Part shown: positions 34,756-44,064 of the stretch, one piece after another | How positions within the stretch are numbered: position 1 is the first letter of the stretch | How the letters are laid out: each line of letters opens with the position of its first letter | NCBI GenBank assembly: GCA_028693055.1 | Contig: JAQUWD010000010.1 | Location: 1 to 64,000 of the forward strand | Direction: 5' to 3' | DNA length: 64,000 bases | From: Eubacteriales bacterium | GTDB taxonomy: Bacteria > Bacillota > Clostridia > Christensenellales > Aristaeellaceae | Made by a program: the position numbers and the translations under genes | Notes under the pieces: model-generated | What the model saw: only the letters and a program-made list of their open reading frames with translations | Database searches by the model: none | Told to the model about the DNA's origin: nothing

Positions 34756-36917
34756 CCGACCGAGGGCACAAAGGCGATTCCCTCGCCCTCCACGCGCACC
34801 TGTTTTTCGCCAAAGGGCGTATCGATGACGGTATCCACTGGCTCCGCAGTGTTGTTGATGCACACAAGCAGCTTGTCGTTCGGAAAATACGCGCATTCGC
34901 AGGCGACGCTTCGCGGCAGATAATCCAGCTTCTCCTTGCGTGCCAGCCACAAAAGCGTGCGATACAAAAGCCGAGCATTTTGGCATGAATAGGTAAAGCC
35001 CGCCAGATAGACAGCCCGCCCTTTCCCAAAGGCATGGACGGCGACCAACGGCTCTCCACAGTCGGCGCTGAGCACCTCGGTATCGGCGCAGAGGGCATAT
35101 ACGCCCCTTGTGGCATTTGCGAAGGCAGGCGGGTCGGTCAAGCCCTCCAGAATGAAGTGGGGCTTCGGCGGCATGGGCTGATAACGATCGCTGCAAATGC
35201 TCTGCCCAATTTCTCTTTCCACGCCCAACACATCCGCCAGCGCAAGGGCGCGCATTTCGCCCCGTACCGCCGACGGCTCCTTCACGCCAAGCAAGCCGCC
35301 GCCCTTAGCTACAAAGCGGTTGATGTTTTCCAAGAGACGCGGATCCTTCCACAGATCGCCGCCGGACCACGCGTCTCCCTCGCTGCCCGCATTGATCAGC
35401 ACGTTTATCTCTTGAGGCACGCCGTTTGCCGCCACCTCCTCCAAGGAGAGGACGCGCACCTCGAAGGGCTGCCCTGCCATAGCCTCATACAAATGATTGA
35501 GCGGCAGCTCTGGATGCTCATGCATATGCCCCGCGCAATTCCATGTGCGTATGGAGCCCCAAGCCTGCAGCACGCCCACCGTAACGCCCGTCATCCACGG
35601 CGAACCATTTTGATGCAGGGCTTTCAACGTGCGGAACTCATCCGCGATACGGGTCATTTCCTCCTGAAAGGCAGGGAACGGTTCCACCAAATGCAGATAC
35701 CCGCCCAAGCCGATGCGGTCGATTTTCACTCTCAGCATCGCTCTGCGCACGCAAGCCCAATACCGCTTCACGTCCTTTTCGGGGTGACCGCCGGGCGCAA
35801 AGGTCGGCTCCCCCGTCAGCCCGGTTGGAAACAGATACGGATGCAGCCGAAGCTCATGGGTTTCCACCGCCTTTACCCCGGCGCACAGACGCGCCTCAAA
35901 GGCATTAAACACACATTTGATCAGCCCGTCAAAGCCGAACTCCTGAAAATGGCCGTTCCAGGGCTCCAAGCCAATCCAGCTGTCATCGTAAAACACATAG
36001 GCCCGTTTGCCGTATTGATGCACTAAATCCACACATTGACGGCCAAATTCCCGCACGAAACGCCCCGTAAATTCCATCCAATCCCGCTGGCGGTGGGTGG
36101 GGACGCAATGCGTAATGCGGTATTTGCCCTTATTGACAAAATCCTCCGCCGTCATGGCGTAGCCGTACTCTTTTTGAAACGCGCGTAAGGAAAGGGGATT
36201 AACCGTAAAATCATAGCTGCCCCAATCCGAAAGCAGGCTGCGCTTTCGCGGGTCGCTCCCCCACAGCCACACAAAGTTATAGAAAAGCGAGGTAAAGCGC
36301 ACCACGGTAGTAGCCGGATGTTCCTTTAGCCATTTTTCCAAAAAGGCAAGCAGCGCTTGTTGGGTTTCCGGGTAGCGCGGCTCCACCGCCATAAGGTGTT
36401 CTTTCTCTCCCCAGTCGTTGGTGATATGGTTGTACATGGAAATTTCTTCCCATATACGAACCGCTAAAAAGCTGACGGTATACAGGTGAAAGGGGTGCGC
36501 GTTTTCAATCGTTACTGTTTCCGTCTGGGGATCGTAGCTCCACGCCTCATGGAGAGTCTCGGCGGTACGGTCCCACACCTGCCAGAACTCCTTGGGGTCG
36601 TCTGCGGGGCAGATCGCGAACTGCTCCCTAAAAAAGCCGTCCAGCGGATGAATGCGGAGGGTTTCTCCTTGGGCAAGAACCGGTTGAGTGCTTAGAAAAT
36701 TTCGTTGCAGCTTATCCATGTTTTGCCGAGCCCACTGGTTGACGGAGCGCACCATGCACAAAGTGGAATAGATGGCTATGCCGCTATGCAGGATTTCCTC
36801 GGAGAGCTGCGTGCCGTCGCTGTCGCGGATGCAATCCGCGCCCCATTTATGAGCCATTGCTAAGGTTAATCCTTCATAGCCCGCCTCGCCCGGCAAAGTA
36901 AAGTCTCCGCTCTTCAT
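34752..36917 (-). CDS. GH112 beta-galactoside phosphorylase (galactosyl-rhamnose or lacto-N-biose type)
   Basis: A 721-residue enzyme. The opening FTLPGEAGYEGLTLAMAHKWGADCIRDSDGT-type start (GWGADxIRDSDGT) is the GH112 hallmark, and DDSWIGLEPWNG fits the TIM-barrel core; a glutamine-amidotransferase-like region (NVLINAGSEGDAWSGG) follows. GH112 enzymes split beta-galactosides of GlcNAc/GalNAc or of L-rhamnose with phosphate, giving galactose 1-phosphate. Next to GH105 and an RG-I esterase, galactosyl-1,4-rhamnose is the likelier substrate. I start it at 36917: that ATG overlaps the GH105 stop (ATGA) and GAGGGGG is 8 bases away; ATG 36923 is the alternative. Confidence 0.87.
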   Translation of the reverse strand: MKSGDFTLPGEAGYEGLTLAMAHKWGADCIRDSDGTQLSEEILHSGIAIYSTLCMVRSVNQWARQNMDKLQRNFLSTQPVLAQGETLRIHPLDGFFREQFAICPADDPKEFWQVWDRTAETLHEAWSYDPQTETVTIENAHPFHLYTVSFLAVRIWEEISMYNHITNDWGEKEHLMAVEPRYPETQQALLAFLEKWLKEHPATTVVRFTSLFYNFVWLWGSDPRKRSLLSDWGSYDFTVNPLSLRAFQKEYGYAMTAEDFVNKGKYRITHCVPTHRQRDWMEFTGRFVREFGRQCVDLVHQYGKRAYVFYDDSWIGLEPWNGHFQEFGFDGLIKCVFNAFEARLCAGVKAVETHELRLHPYLFPTGLTGEPTFAPGGHPEKDVKRYWACVRRAMLRVKIDRIGLGGYLHLVEPFPAFQEEMTRIADEFRTLKALHQNGSPWMTGVTVGVLQAWGSIRTWNCAGHMHEHPELPLNHLYEAMAGQPFEVRVLSLEEVAANGVPQEINVLINAGSEGDAWSGGDLWKDPRLLENINRFVAKGGGLLGVKEPSAVRGEMRALALADVLGVEREIGQSICSDRYQPMPPKPHFILEGLTDPPAFANATRGVYALCADTEVLSADCGEPLVAVHAFGKGRAVYLAGFTYSCQNARLLYRTLLWLARKEKLDYLPRSVACECAYFPNDKLLVCINNTAEPVDTVIDTPFGEKQVRVEGEGIAFVPSVG

Positions 36918-37993
36918 TGGCATTGCCCCCTCTGCTTTAGGGCGCTTTCCAGCTCCGTAAGCATCAAAAAGGTCAAGCCCTGCCCGTAGGCGGTGGGACA
37001 AATGGCGATATCCTTATAATGCTGTAAGTCGTGACCCATGCCCGTACCTGTGGAAACGCCCGTAACCGTCCCGTCCGGGGAAATTTTTCCGATTACCGCA
37101 TCCGCTGCCTTCTCTGCCATTTCCCGATAGCCATCGTCGATTAAGCACAAACGCACCAGCTTCAGCACACCATAGGCGATACCGGCGGTAGCGGAGGTTT
37201 CCTCGTAGCATTCCTCCACGTCCAAAAGGGTGGTAAACAAGCCGTTCTCCCGTTGCAGCTTCCACAGGCTATGGATTTGATCCTCAAGAGCCGCACGAAT
37301 CAAACGTGTCGACGCGTCCTCTTGAGGCAGCAAGGAAAGCAGCTCCGCACCGGCGGCGGTAAACCAGCAGTTGGCTCGCGCCCAATGGGCTCCCGCAAAA
37401 TCATGGCGGCAATCAAAGGTCCAGCCATGAACCCAAAGCCCGGTGCGCTTATCCTGTAAATACTTGATATGGATGAGAAACTGGAACTTCGCTTCCTCAA
37501 CCAGCTCCGGCCGTTTTAACACCAGTCCGGTTTTCAGCAGGAAGAGCACCGTCATAAAAAGCGTATCCGCCCACAGCTGTTGATAATGCTTGTTCCACAC
37601 GGTCATATGCTGCAAGCCGCCAAACTCCGTGCGGGGCATAGTATTCATAACCCAATCCGCCCAGCTCTCAATATGGGGCAAATAGCTTTCGTCCCCCGTT
37701 ACCTGATACAGGCAGCTCAACGTTAGCATGGGCGCGACAGTATTCACATTGCGATGCGGCGGCGTTTTAGCCAGCTCCCGGGCATACCAAGCCTTCAGGT
37801 ATGCAAGAATCTCTTCGTCCCCCGTGCTTTCATAGGTTTTAAAAATGCCATAAAGCGCCACGCCGGAAGGCCATTCCCAATTATCCATGGATAGATGGCC
37901 CTTGAGGTTGTCATCTGTAACAGGCTGTTGAAGAACCTTTAATACGCGCTGGGCAAGCTCATTAAGCTTACCGGAATCATAAGCCTTTTTCAA
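36914..37993 (-). CDS. Unsaturated rhamnogalacturonyl hydrolase, GH105
   Basis: About 359 residues forming an alpha/alpha barrel. WEWPSGVALYGIFKTYESTGD, LWADTLFMTVLFLLK, GAHWARANCWFTAAGAELL and SATAGIAYGVLKL match YteR/YesR-type GH105 enzymes, which remove the 4,5-unsaturated galacturonic residue left by lyases at the non-reducing end of RG-I oligomers. The likely start is TTG 37993, 7 bases after AAGGAG; the ATG at 37999 sits almost on that ribosome site. No signal peptide, so cytoplasmic. Coupled to the GH112 gene. Confidence 0.92.
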   Translation of the reverse strand: MKKAYDSGKLNELAQRVLKVLQQPVTDDNLKGHLSMDNWEWPSGVALYGIFKTYESTGDEEILAYLKAWYARELAKTPPHRNVNTVAPMLTLSCLYQVTGDESYLPHIESWADWVMNTMPRTEFGGLQHMTVWNKHYQQLWADTLFMTVLFLLKTGLVLKRPELVEEAKFQFLIHIKYLQDKRTGLWVHGWTFDCRHDFAGAHWARANCWFTAAGAELLSLLPQEDASTRLIRAALEDQIHSLWKLQRENGLFTTLLDVEECYEETSATAGIAYGVLKLVRLCLIDDGYREMAEKAADAVIGKISPDGTVTGVSTGTGMGHDLQHYKDIAICPTAYGQGLTFLMLTELESALKQRGQCQ

Positions 37994-38135
37994 TTTCATT
38001 CTCCTTCTCTGCCAAGCTGTGAATAGCAAAACAAACACGCCGTCTTATCGACGCGCCTCAAGAAAGCAACTAGGTTTTGGCAGGTACCGAGAATGGTGTT
38101 TTGGCAAAATGATTATAACAGAAGTACAAACAAAA

Positions 38136-38182
38136 AGCGAGTAAAACTTTTTTCCAGTAAATGGCGAAAAGCTTTACCCGCT
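38136..38182 (-). terminator. Terminator of pyrG-like gene
   Basis: An imperfect 16-bp inverted repeat (AGCGGGTAAAGCTTTT / AAAAGTTTTACTCGCT) followed by TTTTTGTTTG on the minus strand, just after the CTP-synthase-like gene. Confidence 0.82.
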
Positions 38183-38195
38183 GAGCGATCAATCT

Positions 38196-39788
38196 CTATT
38201 TTTTCATTGCCGCACGGACAAAGGCCTTAAACAGGGGGTGGCAGCGTCCGGGACGGCTTTTAAACTCAGGATGGTAAACCACCAATACATAGAAGGGATG
38301 GTCCTCCATCACAAAGGCTTCGGGATAGCCCGTGTCCAAGCTGGTGGCTGCGAGCTTTAATCCCTTTTCGCACAAAGCCTCGCCATAGGCAGGGTCCACC
38401 TCATAGCGGTTCTCGTGGCGCTCGGAGACAAGGTCGACTCCATAGATTTGTTTCAGCATATCGTTTTTCACGCGCACCGTTCCCGCGCCCATACGAGCGG
38501 CACAGCGGCTGTCGTTTTGGCAGATTCGATCTTGGGGAATACGCACCACAGGATGGGGCGTACCGGGGTCGATTTCCGTACTGTGCGCATCGCTCGTGCC
38601 CAGCAGATGCCGCGCCGCTTCCACCACGCATAGCTGCATTCCAAAGCCAATCGCCAAGCAAGGCACACGGTTTTCTCTGGCAAACTGGGCGGCAACCAAA
38701 ATGCCATCCGTGCCATGGCTGCCGTAACCGCCGGGTATGACAATCGCGGCATATTTTTTCAATAGCTCATCCGCATTTTCAGCGTTTACCGTTTCCGCAT
38801 CCACCAGATCGATCGCCACTCTGGCTCCGTTTTCATAGCCTGCGTATTTTAGCGCCTCTCGCACGGAAAGATACGCGTCCGGCATGGCGGTATACTTGCT
38901 GATGAGGGCCACCCTGAGGGAAACGCTCGCTTCGTTGGCGCGCTTTACTAACGCCTTCCACTCGTCCATCCGAGGGGTGCATTCCGGCAGATGCAGCTCG
39001 CTTAAGACAGCCTTGGCTAACCCTTCCTTTTCCAGCATCAAGGGAAGCTCGCAAAGTCGCGCTACATCAATATTCTGAATAACGTTGGCCGTTTTCACGT
39101 TGCAGAACAGCGCAATTTTATCCTTGCCCTCGCCGGACAGGGGCACCTCTGTGCGGCATACGATAACGTCGGGCTGAATTCCCACGGTACGCAGGGTTTT
39201 CACGCTATTTTGCGTAGGCTTGGTTTTCAGCTCTCCAGCCATGGAAATATAGGGCATATAGGTCATATGCACATAGCAGCAGTCATTGGGGTTTTCGCAT
39301 TCCAAACGCATCTGGCGGATGGCTTCCAGATAAACGGAGGCTTCCATATCGCCTACCGTTCCGCCAATTTCAATAATGGAGATATCCGCGCCGGAACGGC
39401 CGGCTACCTCGCGGATGCGCGCTTTAATCTCGTCCGCCACATGGGGAATCGCCTGAATGGTGGAGCCGTGAAAATCTCCCCGCATTTCCTTTTCCAGCAG
39501 TGTGCGATGAATCTTGCCCGTTGTGCAGCAAGCCTCGCCTGGCAAATCTATGTCCACCATGCGTTCAAAATTGCCCAAATCCAAATCCGTCGCCGCGCCA
39601 TCCTCGGTAATAAAGGCCTCGCCGTGCTCCAAGGGGCTTAAAAGACCCGGCTCCGCATTATAATACAAATCAAATTTCTGCATGGTCACCTGATAGCCGC
39701 ATGCCTTTAGCAGCTTTCCAAGGCTTGCGCACATCACGCCCTTACCCAGAGAAGAGGTAACACCGCCGGTTACAAATACATATTTCAA
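38196..39788 (-). CDS. pyrG: CTP synthase-like protein lacking the glutaminase cysteine
   Basis: A 530-residue protein from TTG 39788 (AAGGAG 8 bases upstream). The synthetase domain has VFVTGGVTSSLGKGVMCASLG, QKFD, EIGGTVGDME and TKPTQNSVKTLR. In the glutamine-amidotransferase domain the usual GICLGMQ nucleophile motif reads AIGFGMQ, so the catalytic Cys is Gly381 (codon GGC at 38648-38646). The His and Glu of the triad (YHPEFKSRP) remain. It should depend on free ammonia, or have another role. Several synthetase motifs also differ from usual (FDLYYNAEPGLLSPLEHGE). It may be a paralogue of a normal PyrG elsewhere. Confidence 0.9.
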   Translation of the reverse strand: MKYVFVTGGVTSSLGKGVMCASLGKLLKACGYQVTMQKFDLYYNAEPGLLSPLEHGEAFITEDGAATDLDLGNFERMVDIDLPGEACCTTGKIHRTLLEKEMRGDFHGSTIQAIPHVADEIKARIREVAGRSGADISIIEIGGTVGDMEASVYLEAIRQMRLECENPNDCCYVHMTYMPYISMAGELKTKPTQNSVKTLRTVGIQPDVIVCRTEVPLSGEGKDKIALFCNVKTANVIQNIDVARLCELPLMLEKEGLAKAVLSELHLPECTPRMDEWKALVKRANEASVSLRVALISKYTAMPDAYLSVREALKYAGYENGARVAIDLVDAETVNAENADELLKKYAAIVIPGGYGSHGTDGILVAAQFARENRVPCLAIGFGMQLCVVEAARHLLGTSDAHSTEIDPGTPHPVVRIPQDRICQNDSRCAARMGAGTVRVKNDMLKQIYGVDLVSERHENRYEVDPAYGEALCEKGLKLAATSLDTGYPEAFVMEDHPFYVLVVYHPEFKSRPGRCHPLFKAFVRAAMKK

Positions 39789-39804
39789 GCCGAACACTCC
39801 TTTT

Positions 39805-40458
39805 TTATGCTTCGTCCATTTTCATTACAATGATCGGTTCCCGCTCGCTCATATCCCCGGCGCTCAACCGAAGCAGCGCCATCGGTTCAGGATGGACGTG
39901 CGCCGCTTCAAGAAATGGATCGAGGGGTTCAATCGGCATCTCCGGGTTTAAGCGCGTGCGATAATGCATGGGGATCGTCACCTTGGGCTTTAATAGCGCT
40001 ATGGTTTGCAGCGCTTCCTCCACGCCGATGGTATAAAACCCGCCTATTGGCAGAAGTAGCACGTCCAGCCTGCCGATTTGCTTTTGCTGTTCTTGGGTCG
40101 GCACATGTCCCAAATCGCCTGCATGAGCAATGCGCAGCCCTTCGGTTTCCAGAACAAAAACGGTATTATCTCCGCGCTTTTGTCCGTTATGGTGATCATG
40201 CTTTGTAGGGATTCCCACAATGCGCACGCCCGCCGCCGGCAGATGAACCCCCGGCGTATCAATGATTAGCGGCTTGCCGTCAATGATGCTCATGCCATCA
40301 TGATCGTGATGATGATGGCTGACGGTACAGAGATCCGCCTTCAAGCAACGCTTGGGATACTGATAAAAATCCCCATAAGGATCCGTTACCAGAGAAACGC
40401 CTGTTTCCAGAAGCAAGCGAAAGCAGGAATGACCTTGATAGGTTACCAGCACGTTCAT
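39805..40458 (-). CDS. MBL-fold metal-dependent hydrolase (UlaG/UPF0173-like)
   Basis: A 217-residue metallo-beta-lactamase-fold protein. The metal site motif HHHHDHDG is at about residue 49, with further ligands in the AHAGDLGH and IPMHYRT segments. Size and the opening TYQGHSCFRLLLETGVSLVTDPY fit the small UlaG/UPF0173 group of hydrolases with unknown substrate. It is 16 bp upstream of the pyrG-like gene on the same strand. A GTG one codon above the ATG is an alternative start. Confidence 0.87.
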   Translation of the reverse strand: MNVLVTYQGHSCFRLLLETGVSLVTDPYGDFYQYPKRCLKADLCTVSHHHHDHDGMSIIDGKPLIIDTPGVHLPAAGVRIVGIPTKHDHHNGQKRGDNTVFVLETEGLRIAHAGDLGHVPTQEQQKQIGRLDVLLLPIGGFYTIGVEEALQTIALLKPKVTIPMHYRTRLNPEMPIEPLDPFLEAAHVHPEPMALLRLSAGDMSEREPIIVMKMDEA

Positions 40459-40462
40459 CACC

Positions 40463-40981
40463 TCAATTATTTTCCATCAGCCACGCGGCCAATAAACCAC
40501 CCGCCAAGGAGGGAAGGGCTTCCCGCAGGCGCAGACGCTGGGCGCATTGGCCGTGAAGCGTCCTGATAGCGCGGATTTGCTCGTTCTCCGGGCGCGTCGG
40601 CAGCTTCATCGTTTGACGAATCATCGTCATTGGCTGTTCCTCCAAAGGAGCCGAATGGAGCAGCAGCAACCGACACAGCGCGTAGGCTTCTGCCCATTGT
40701 GGATTTTTCAGCGTGGGAGGCGGTGCTTTGGGCAGCCGCTCTTCTAACAGCCGATAGGAGTTTGCGTCCCAATCCAGCAGCCACAGCCGGGTTTTAGGAT
40801 CCAAATGACAGCAAACGCCCAACGCTTTTAGCTCATTTTCCGGCTCCTCCAGCTCGCTCATCCGACGGGGAAGATCGCACACCCATAGCGCATCGTCCGT
40901 TGCACAGGCTTTGACAAAGCAGGAGCCATAGGCGCTGACCGCTCGATAAACAGCGCTCTGCTCCCTCGTCAGGCTATCCAT
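40463..40981 (-). CDS. Hypothetical protein
   Basis: A 172-residue soluble protein rich in Leu, Glu and Arg; no family recognised. The middle has VCCHLDPKTRLWLLDWDANSY and PPPTLKNPQWAEAYALCRLLLLH, then a helical C-terminus. Its start overlaps the DUF1934 stop by 8 bases and its stop nearly touches the MBL gene, so it is co-translated with them. Confidence 0.7.
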   Translation of the reverse strand: MDSLTREQSAVYRAVSAYGSCFVKACATDDALWVCDLPRRMSELEEPENELKALGVCCHLDPKTRLWLLDWDANSYRLLEERLPKAPPPTLKNPQWAEAYALCRLLLLHSAPLEEQPMTMIRQTMKLPTRPENEQIRAIRTLHGQCAQRLRLREALPSLAGGLLAAWLMENN

Positions 40982-41408
40982 TCTGACGCATCAGCCGGAT
41001 CTCCATTTCCTGCATGGCGGCAAACTGTCCATTCAAATCCATTTGATAACTCAGCTGAATTTCACCGCCGTTCTCGTCCAGCTGATAACGCAGCCGCGTA
41101 CAAAAAATAGCCAGCGCCATTTCGCCAAAGGGAGTTGCATACTGCCCTTCATAGCGCTGCCCTTTGCGAAAAACCAATTGGCTGATGTAATCCCCGTCCC
41201 GATTCATGGCAACGGTTTCGCTCTCAATCGTAATGGTGACATGCTGCGGCGGCAGCGCTTCATCCAGGGATTCATCATAGCGTATAATTGCTTTGTCATC
41301 CTGCTCCAGCGAAAGCAAGCCGGAGGTGATCAAAGTAACAGGCTCGTCCGCTTCCTCGTCTCGATGGGCGATGGACTGTATACTCACCAGTACCGGGATT
41401 TCCAGCAT
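40974..41408 (-). CDS. DUF1934 (YwiB-like) beta-barrel protein
   Basis: A 144-residue protein from the ATG at 41408 with AAGGGGG 7 bases upstream. VLVSIQSIAHRDEEADEP, TLITSGLL, YDES, and the FGEMALAIFCTRLRYQLDENGGEIQLSYQM-type beta strands match DUF1934/YwiB, a lipocalin-like family of unknown role. It heads the minus-strand group running to pyrG and is divergent from ispE. Confidence 0.88.
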   Translation of the reverse strand: MLEIPVLVSIQSIAHRDEEADEPVTLITSGLLSLEQDDKAIIRYDESLDEALPPQHVTITIESETVAMNRDGDYISQLVFRKGQRYEGQYATPFGEMALAIFCTRLRYQLDENGGEIQLSYQMDLNGQFAAMQEMEIRLMRQNG

Positions 41409-41420
41409 CAAATCGCCCCC

Positions 41421-41449
41421 TTAACGGTTTCCCAAAAACCTGCTATAAT
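41421..41449 (+). promoter_or_regulatory. Promoter of ispE
   Basis: TTAACG (41421-41426), a 17-bp spacer and TATAAT (41444-41449), 35 bases before the ispE ATG. Confidence 0.75.
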
Positions 41450-41484
41450 AGCTTTACTATACCATAAACAAGGGGGACGTTGCA

Positions 41485-42399
41485 ATGCTCTGCCTAAAGG
41501 CCCGGGCAAAAATTAACTGGACGCTGGACATTTTAGGGGTTCGAGAGGACGGATATCATCTGATGGATATGCTCATGCAATCCGTCGCCTTAAGCGACAC
41601 CCTTTGGATGGAGAAGGCCGAAGCGCTAACGCTGGAAGAAGTCGGCCGTCCAGCCTATCGTCTGCGGGAAAAAGACCATCTAAGCTCTGGCAGCGTTCCC
41701 TTTGACCAGCGCAATTTGGTTTACAAAGCGGCGGATATACTGCGCTCCCACGTCGGCCTCCCGCTAGGCGCTCGCATTCAGCTGGAAAAACGCATACCCT
41801 CTGGGGCGGGAATGGGTGGAGGAAGTGCAGACGCAGCCGCAGCGCTGCTGGGGTTGAACGAGCTATGGGAGCTTCACTTGCCCATGGAAACCCTAAGCAA
41901 GCTGGCGCTTCGCCTTGGCGCGGACGTTCCCTTCATGCTGAGGGGCGGCTTGGCGCGGGTGGGCGGGATTGGAGAAAACCTCACTCCCCTTTTCCCTGCG
42001 CCAAAGGTTTGGCTGCTTTTGCTTCAACCCTGCGATGGGTTAAGCACAAAGGAGGTTTTTTCAGCCTTTGACAGCATCCCGCCGGAGCGCCTTGCCCGGC
42101 CCCAAACGGCGGTAGCGCAGGAAGCTCTGCTAAAGCAGCGTTTGCCTGATTTAGCCCCCGCCATGAACAATGTATTGGAGGGCGTTAGCGTCCAAAAGCG
42201 CCCGGCGCTGCGGGTTGCTAAAGAACTGCTGGAAGGCTTGGGCGCGCTTCGCGCCATGATGACGGGCAGCGGTTCCGTGGTTTACGGCGTTTTTGCCGAT
42301 GAGAAAAGCGCCGTACAGGCTTTCGAACAACTTCCCCCTCACGAGGGCTTCTGCGCCGTCACCTGCACGGAGGACTCCGGCGTAAACAAAAAAGGCTGA
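41485..42399 (+). CDS. ispE: 4-diphosphocytidyl-2-C-methyl-D-erythritol kinase IspE
   Basis: A 304-residue GHMP kinase of the non-mevalonate isoprenoid pathway. KARAKINWTLDILGVREDGYHLMDMLMQ-type opening (AKINWTLDI, DGYH), the ATP loop PSGAGMGGGSADAAAALLG and the C-terminal MTGSGSVVYGVF are diagnostic. AGGGGGACG precedes the ATG. Single gene between its own promoter and a bidirectional terminator. Confidence 0.95.
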   Translation: MLCLKARAKINWTLDILGVREDGYHLMDMLMQSVALSDTLWMEKAEALTLEEVGRPAYRLREKDHLSSGSVPFDQRNLVYKAADILRSHVGLPLGARIQLEKRIPSGAGMGGGSADAAAALLGLNELWELHLPMETLSKLALRLGADVPFMLRGGLARVGGIGENLTPLFPAPKVWLLLLQPCDGLSTKEVFSAFDSIPPERLARPQTAVAQEALLKQRLPDLAPAMNNVLEGVSVQKRPALRVAKELLEGLGALRAMMTGSGSVVYGVFADEKSAVQAFEQLPPHEGFCAVTCTEDSGVNKKG

Positions 42400-42431
42400 C
42401 GGCGAAGGTTTTCCCTTCTTCGCCGCCAGCC
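42394..42431. terminator. Bidirectional terminator between ispE and the amino-acid ABC operon
   Basis: A long imperfect inverted repeat GGCTGACGGCGAAGG / CCTTCTTCGCCGCCAGCC around TTTTCC. TTTTTT follows on the minus strand and a looser T-rich run (CTCTTTTATTTC) on the plus strand, so it can end transcripts from both sides. Confidence 0.85.
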
Positions 42432-42440
42432 TCTGCTCTT

Positions 42441-43187
42441 TTATTTCTCCAATATTCGGCTTAAAAACGCACGGGTACGCTGCTGCTTAGGGCTAGTGAA
42501 TATTTCCTCCGGCGTGTTATCCTCGGCGATTACGCCGGAATCCATGAAAATAACGCGTTTGCTCACATCCCTTGCAAAGGCCATCTCATGAGTGACCACC
42601 AGCATGGTCAAACCGGACTGAGCCAACCCCCGCATGACCCCCAACACCTCGCCCACCATTTCCGGGTCCAAGGCGCTGGTAGGCTCGTCAAACAGCAGAA
42701 CCTCCGGGTCCATGGCGAGGGCGCGGGCAATGGCAACCCGCTGCTTCTGACCGCCGGAAAGCTGCGCCGGACGCGCGTCCCGGTAAGGCGACATGCCCAC
42801 CTTTTCCAAAAAAAACAGCGCTTTTTCCTCAGCCTCCTTAGGGTTGCGATGAAGCACCCGTAGCTGGCCGGACATGCAATTTTTAAGCACGGACATATTA
42901 TTGAACAGATTAAAGCTTTGAAACACCATGCCGACCTTGGCATGATACTCTGCCTTGGGCCATTCCGTCTCCGCGTTTTTACCGTGAAAGCGAATTTCAC
43001 CCGCCGTTGGCTCCTCCAAAAAATTGACGCAGCGCAGCAAGGTGCTTTTGCCGCTGCCGGAAGAGCCGATGATGCTGACCACGTCGCCCTGAGATACAGA
43101 AAAAGAGATATCCTTCAATACCTCATGATCTCCAAAGCTTTTTTTCAGATGCTCTACGCTGAGAATCGGTGCTGCGGCGTCAATCAA
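42441..43187 (-). CDS. Polar amino acid ABC transporter ATP-binding protein
   Basis: A 248-residue ATPase of the GlnQ/ArtM/HisP group. Walker [15 protein letters not shown] (about residue 38), signature [17 protein letters not shown], Walker [21 protein letters not shown]. It energises uptake through the permease encoded upstream, whose stop it overlaps by 8 bases. Lysine as substrate is suggested by the riboswitch of the operon. Confidence 0.94.
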   Translation of the reverse strand: MIDAAAPILSVEHLKKSFGDHEVLKDISFSVSQGDVVSIIGSSGSGKSTLLRCVNFLEEPTAGEIRFHGKNAETEWPKAEYHAKVGMVFQSFNLFNNMSVLKNCMSGQLRVLHRNPKEAEEKALFFLEKVGMSPYRDARPAQLSGGQKQRVAIARALAMDPEVLLFDEPTSALDPEMVGEVLGVMRGLAQSGLTMLVVTHEMAFARDVSKRVIFMDSGVIAEDNTPEEIFTSPKQQRTRAFLSRILEK

Positions 43188-43971
43188 TCGGAACCTCTCC
43201 TTCCTTCACCAGCTTTATGCTGGCTTGGCTGTCGCTTTGGGAGCCATAAATCGTGTAATTCACCTTGCCATCCATCTTGCGTTCCAGCACGCGCAAAAGA
43301 CGGGTGACGGTGAAGGTCAGTACCAAATAGATACAGGCTGTGATGAAGAACACTTCAAAGTACCGCAGATAGGTTCCGGCGGCAGACTTGCTCATAAAGA
43401 ACAGCTCGTTTACGGATATCACGTTGAGCACGCTGGAATCCTTAATATTCACCACAAATTCATTGCCGATGGAGGGCATGATATTACGCACAGCCTGAGG
43501 CAGCACCACGTGAATCATGCTCTGCCAATGGGTCATGCCGATGGCGGTTGCAGCTTCCTTCTGCCCCTTATCCACGCTGATGATGCCGCCGCGGATGATT
43601 TCCGCCATGTAAGCGCCCGTGTTGATGGATACGATGAAAATAGCCGCAGCCAAAACCGGCATACGTAGGCCCAGCTGCATGGTGCCATAATAAATAACCA
43701 TGGCTTGCACAATCATTGGCGTACCGCGAAACACTTCGATATATACGCTTAATATGACGGACAGCGCCTTTAGGCCGATGCGTTTAACGCGCGAATCCTT
43801 CGCGCCTACGGGAACGGTGCGCAAAATTGCCACCAGCAGTCCGATCAGGAACCCGATCACCGTGCCCGTCAGGGCGATCACAATGGTAAAAAGTGCGCCT
43901 TGCAAGAATAACATGCCGTACTTATCAAGCAAAAAGGCGACCCAGCCAAAAAAACTGGTTGGCAGTTCCAC
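43180..43971 (-). CDS. Amino acid ABC transporter permease
   Basis: A 263-residue permease of the HisMQ/GltJK group. Five or six hydrophobic helices, [21 protein letters not shown], and the ATPase-contact region [14 protein letters not shown] followed by [13 protein letters not shown] are typical. GAAGGAGTGAACG precedes the ATG. It sits between its binding-protein gene and ATPase gene in a lysine-riboswitch operon. Confidence 0.94.
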   Translation of the reverse strand: MELPTSFFGWVAFLLDKYGMLFLQGALFTIVIALTGTVIGFLIGLLVAILRTVPVGAKDSRVKRIGLKALSVILSVYIEVFRGTPMIVQAMVIYYGTMQLGLRMPVLAAAIFIVSINTGAYMAEIIRGGIISVDKGQKEAATAIGMTHWQSMIHVVLPQAVRNIMPSIGNEFVVNIKDSSVLNVISVNELFFMSKSAAGTYLRYFEVFFITACIYLVLTFTVTRLLRVLERKMDGKVNYTIYGSQSDSQASIKLVKEGEVPID

Positions 43972-44022
43972 GTTCGTTCACTCCTTCTAAAGCTGAGAAA
44001 AAAAGCAGAAAAAGGCCAAGAA

Positions 44023-44044
44023 GGCTACCCGCAAAGGGGCAGCC
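44023..44044 (-). terminator. Possible intercistronic hairpin after the lysine-binding-protein gene
   Basis: GGCTGCCC / GGGTAGCC with a 6-base loop, followed by TTCTTGGCCTTTTTC on the minus strand. It may reduce read-through into the permease gene. Moderate strength only. Confidence 0.45.
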
Positions 44045-44064
44045 CTCAAGGCGCAATACGCTGA

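Noticed and set aside
35034..36026. A 330-codon plus-strand frame within the GH112 gene
   Set aside because: No ribosome site or domain; the minus-strand phosphorylase is clear.
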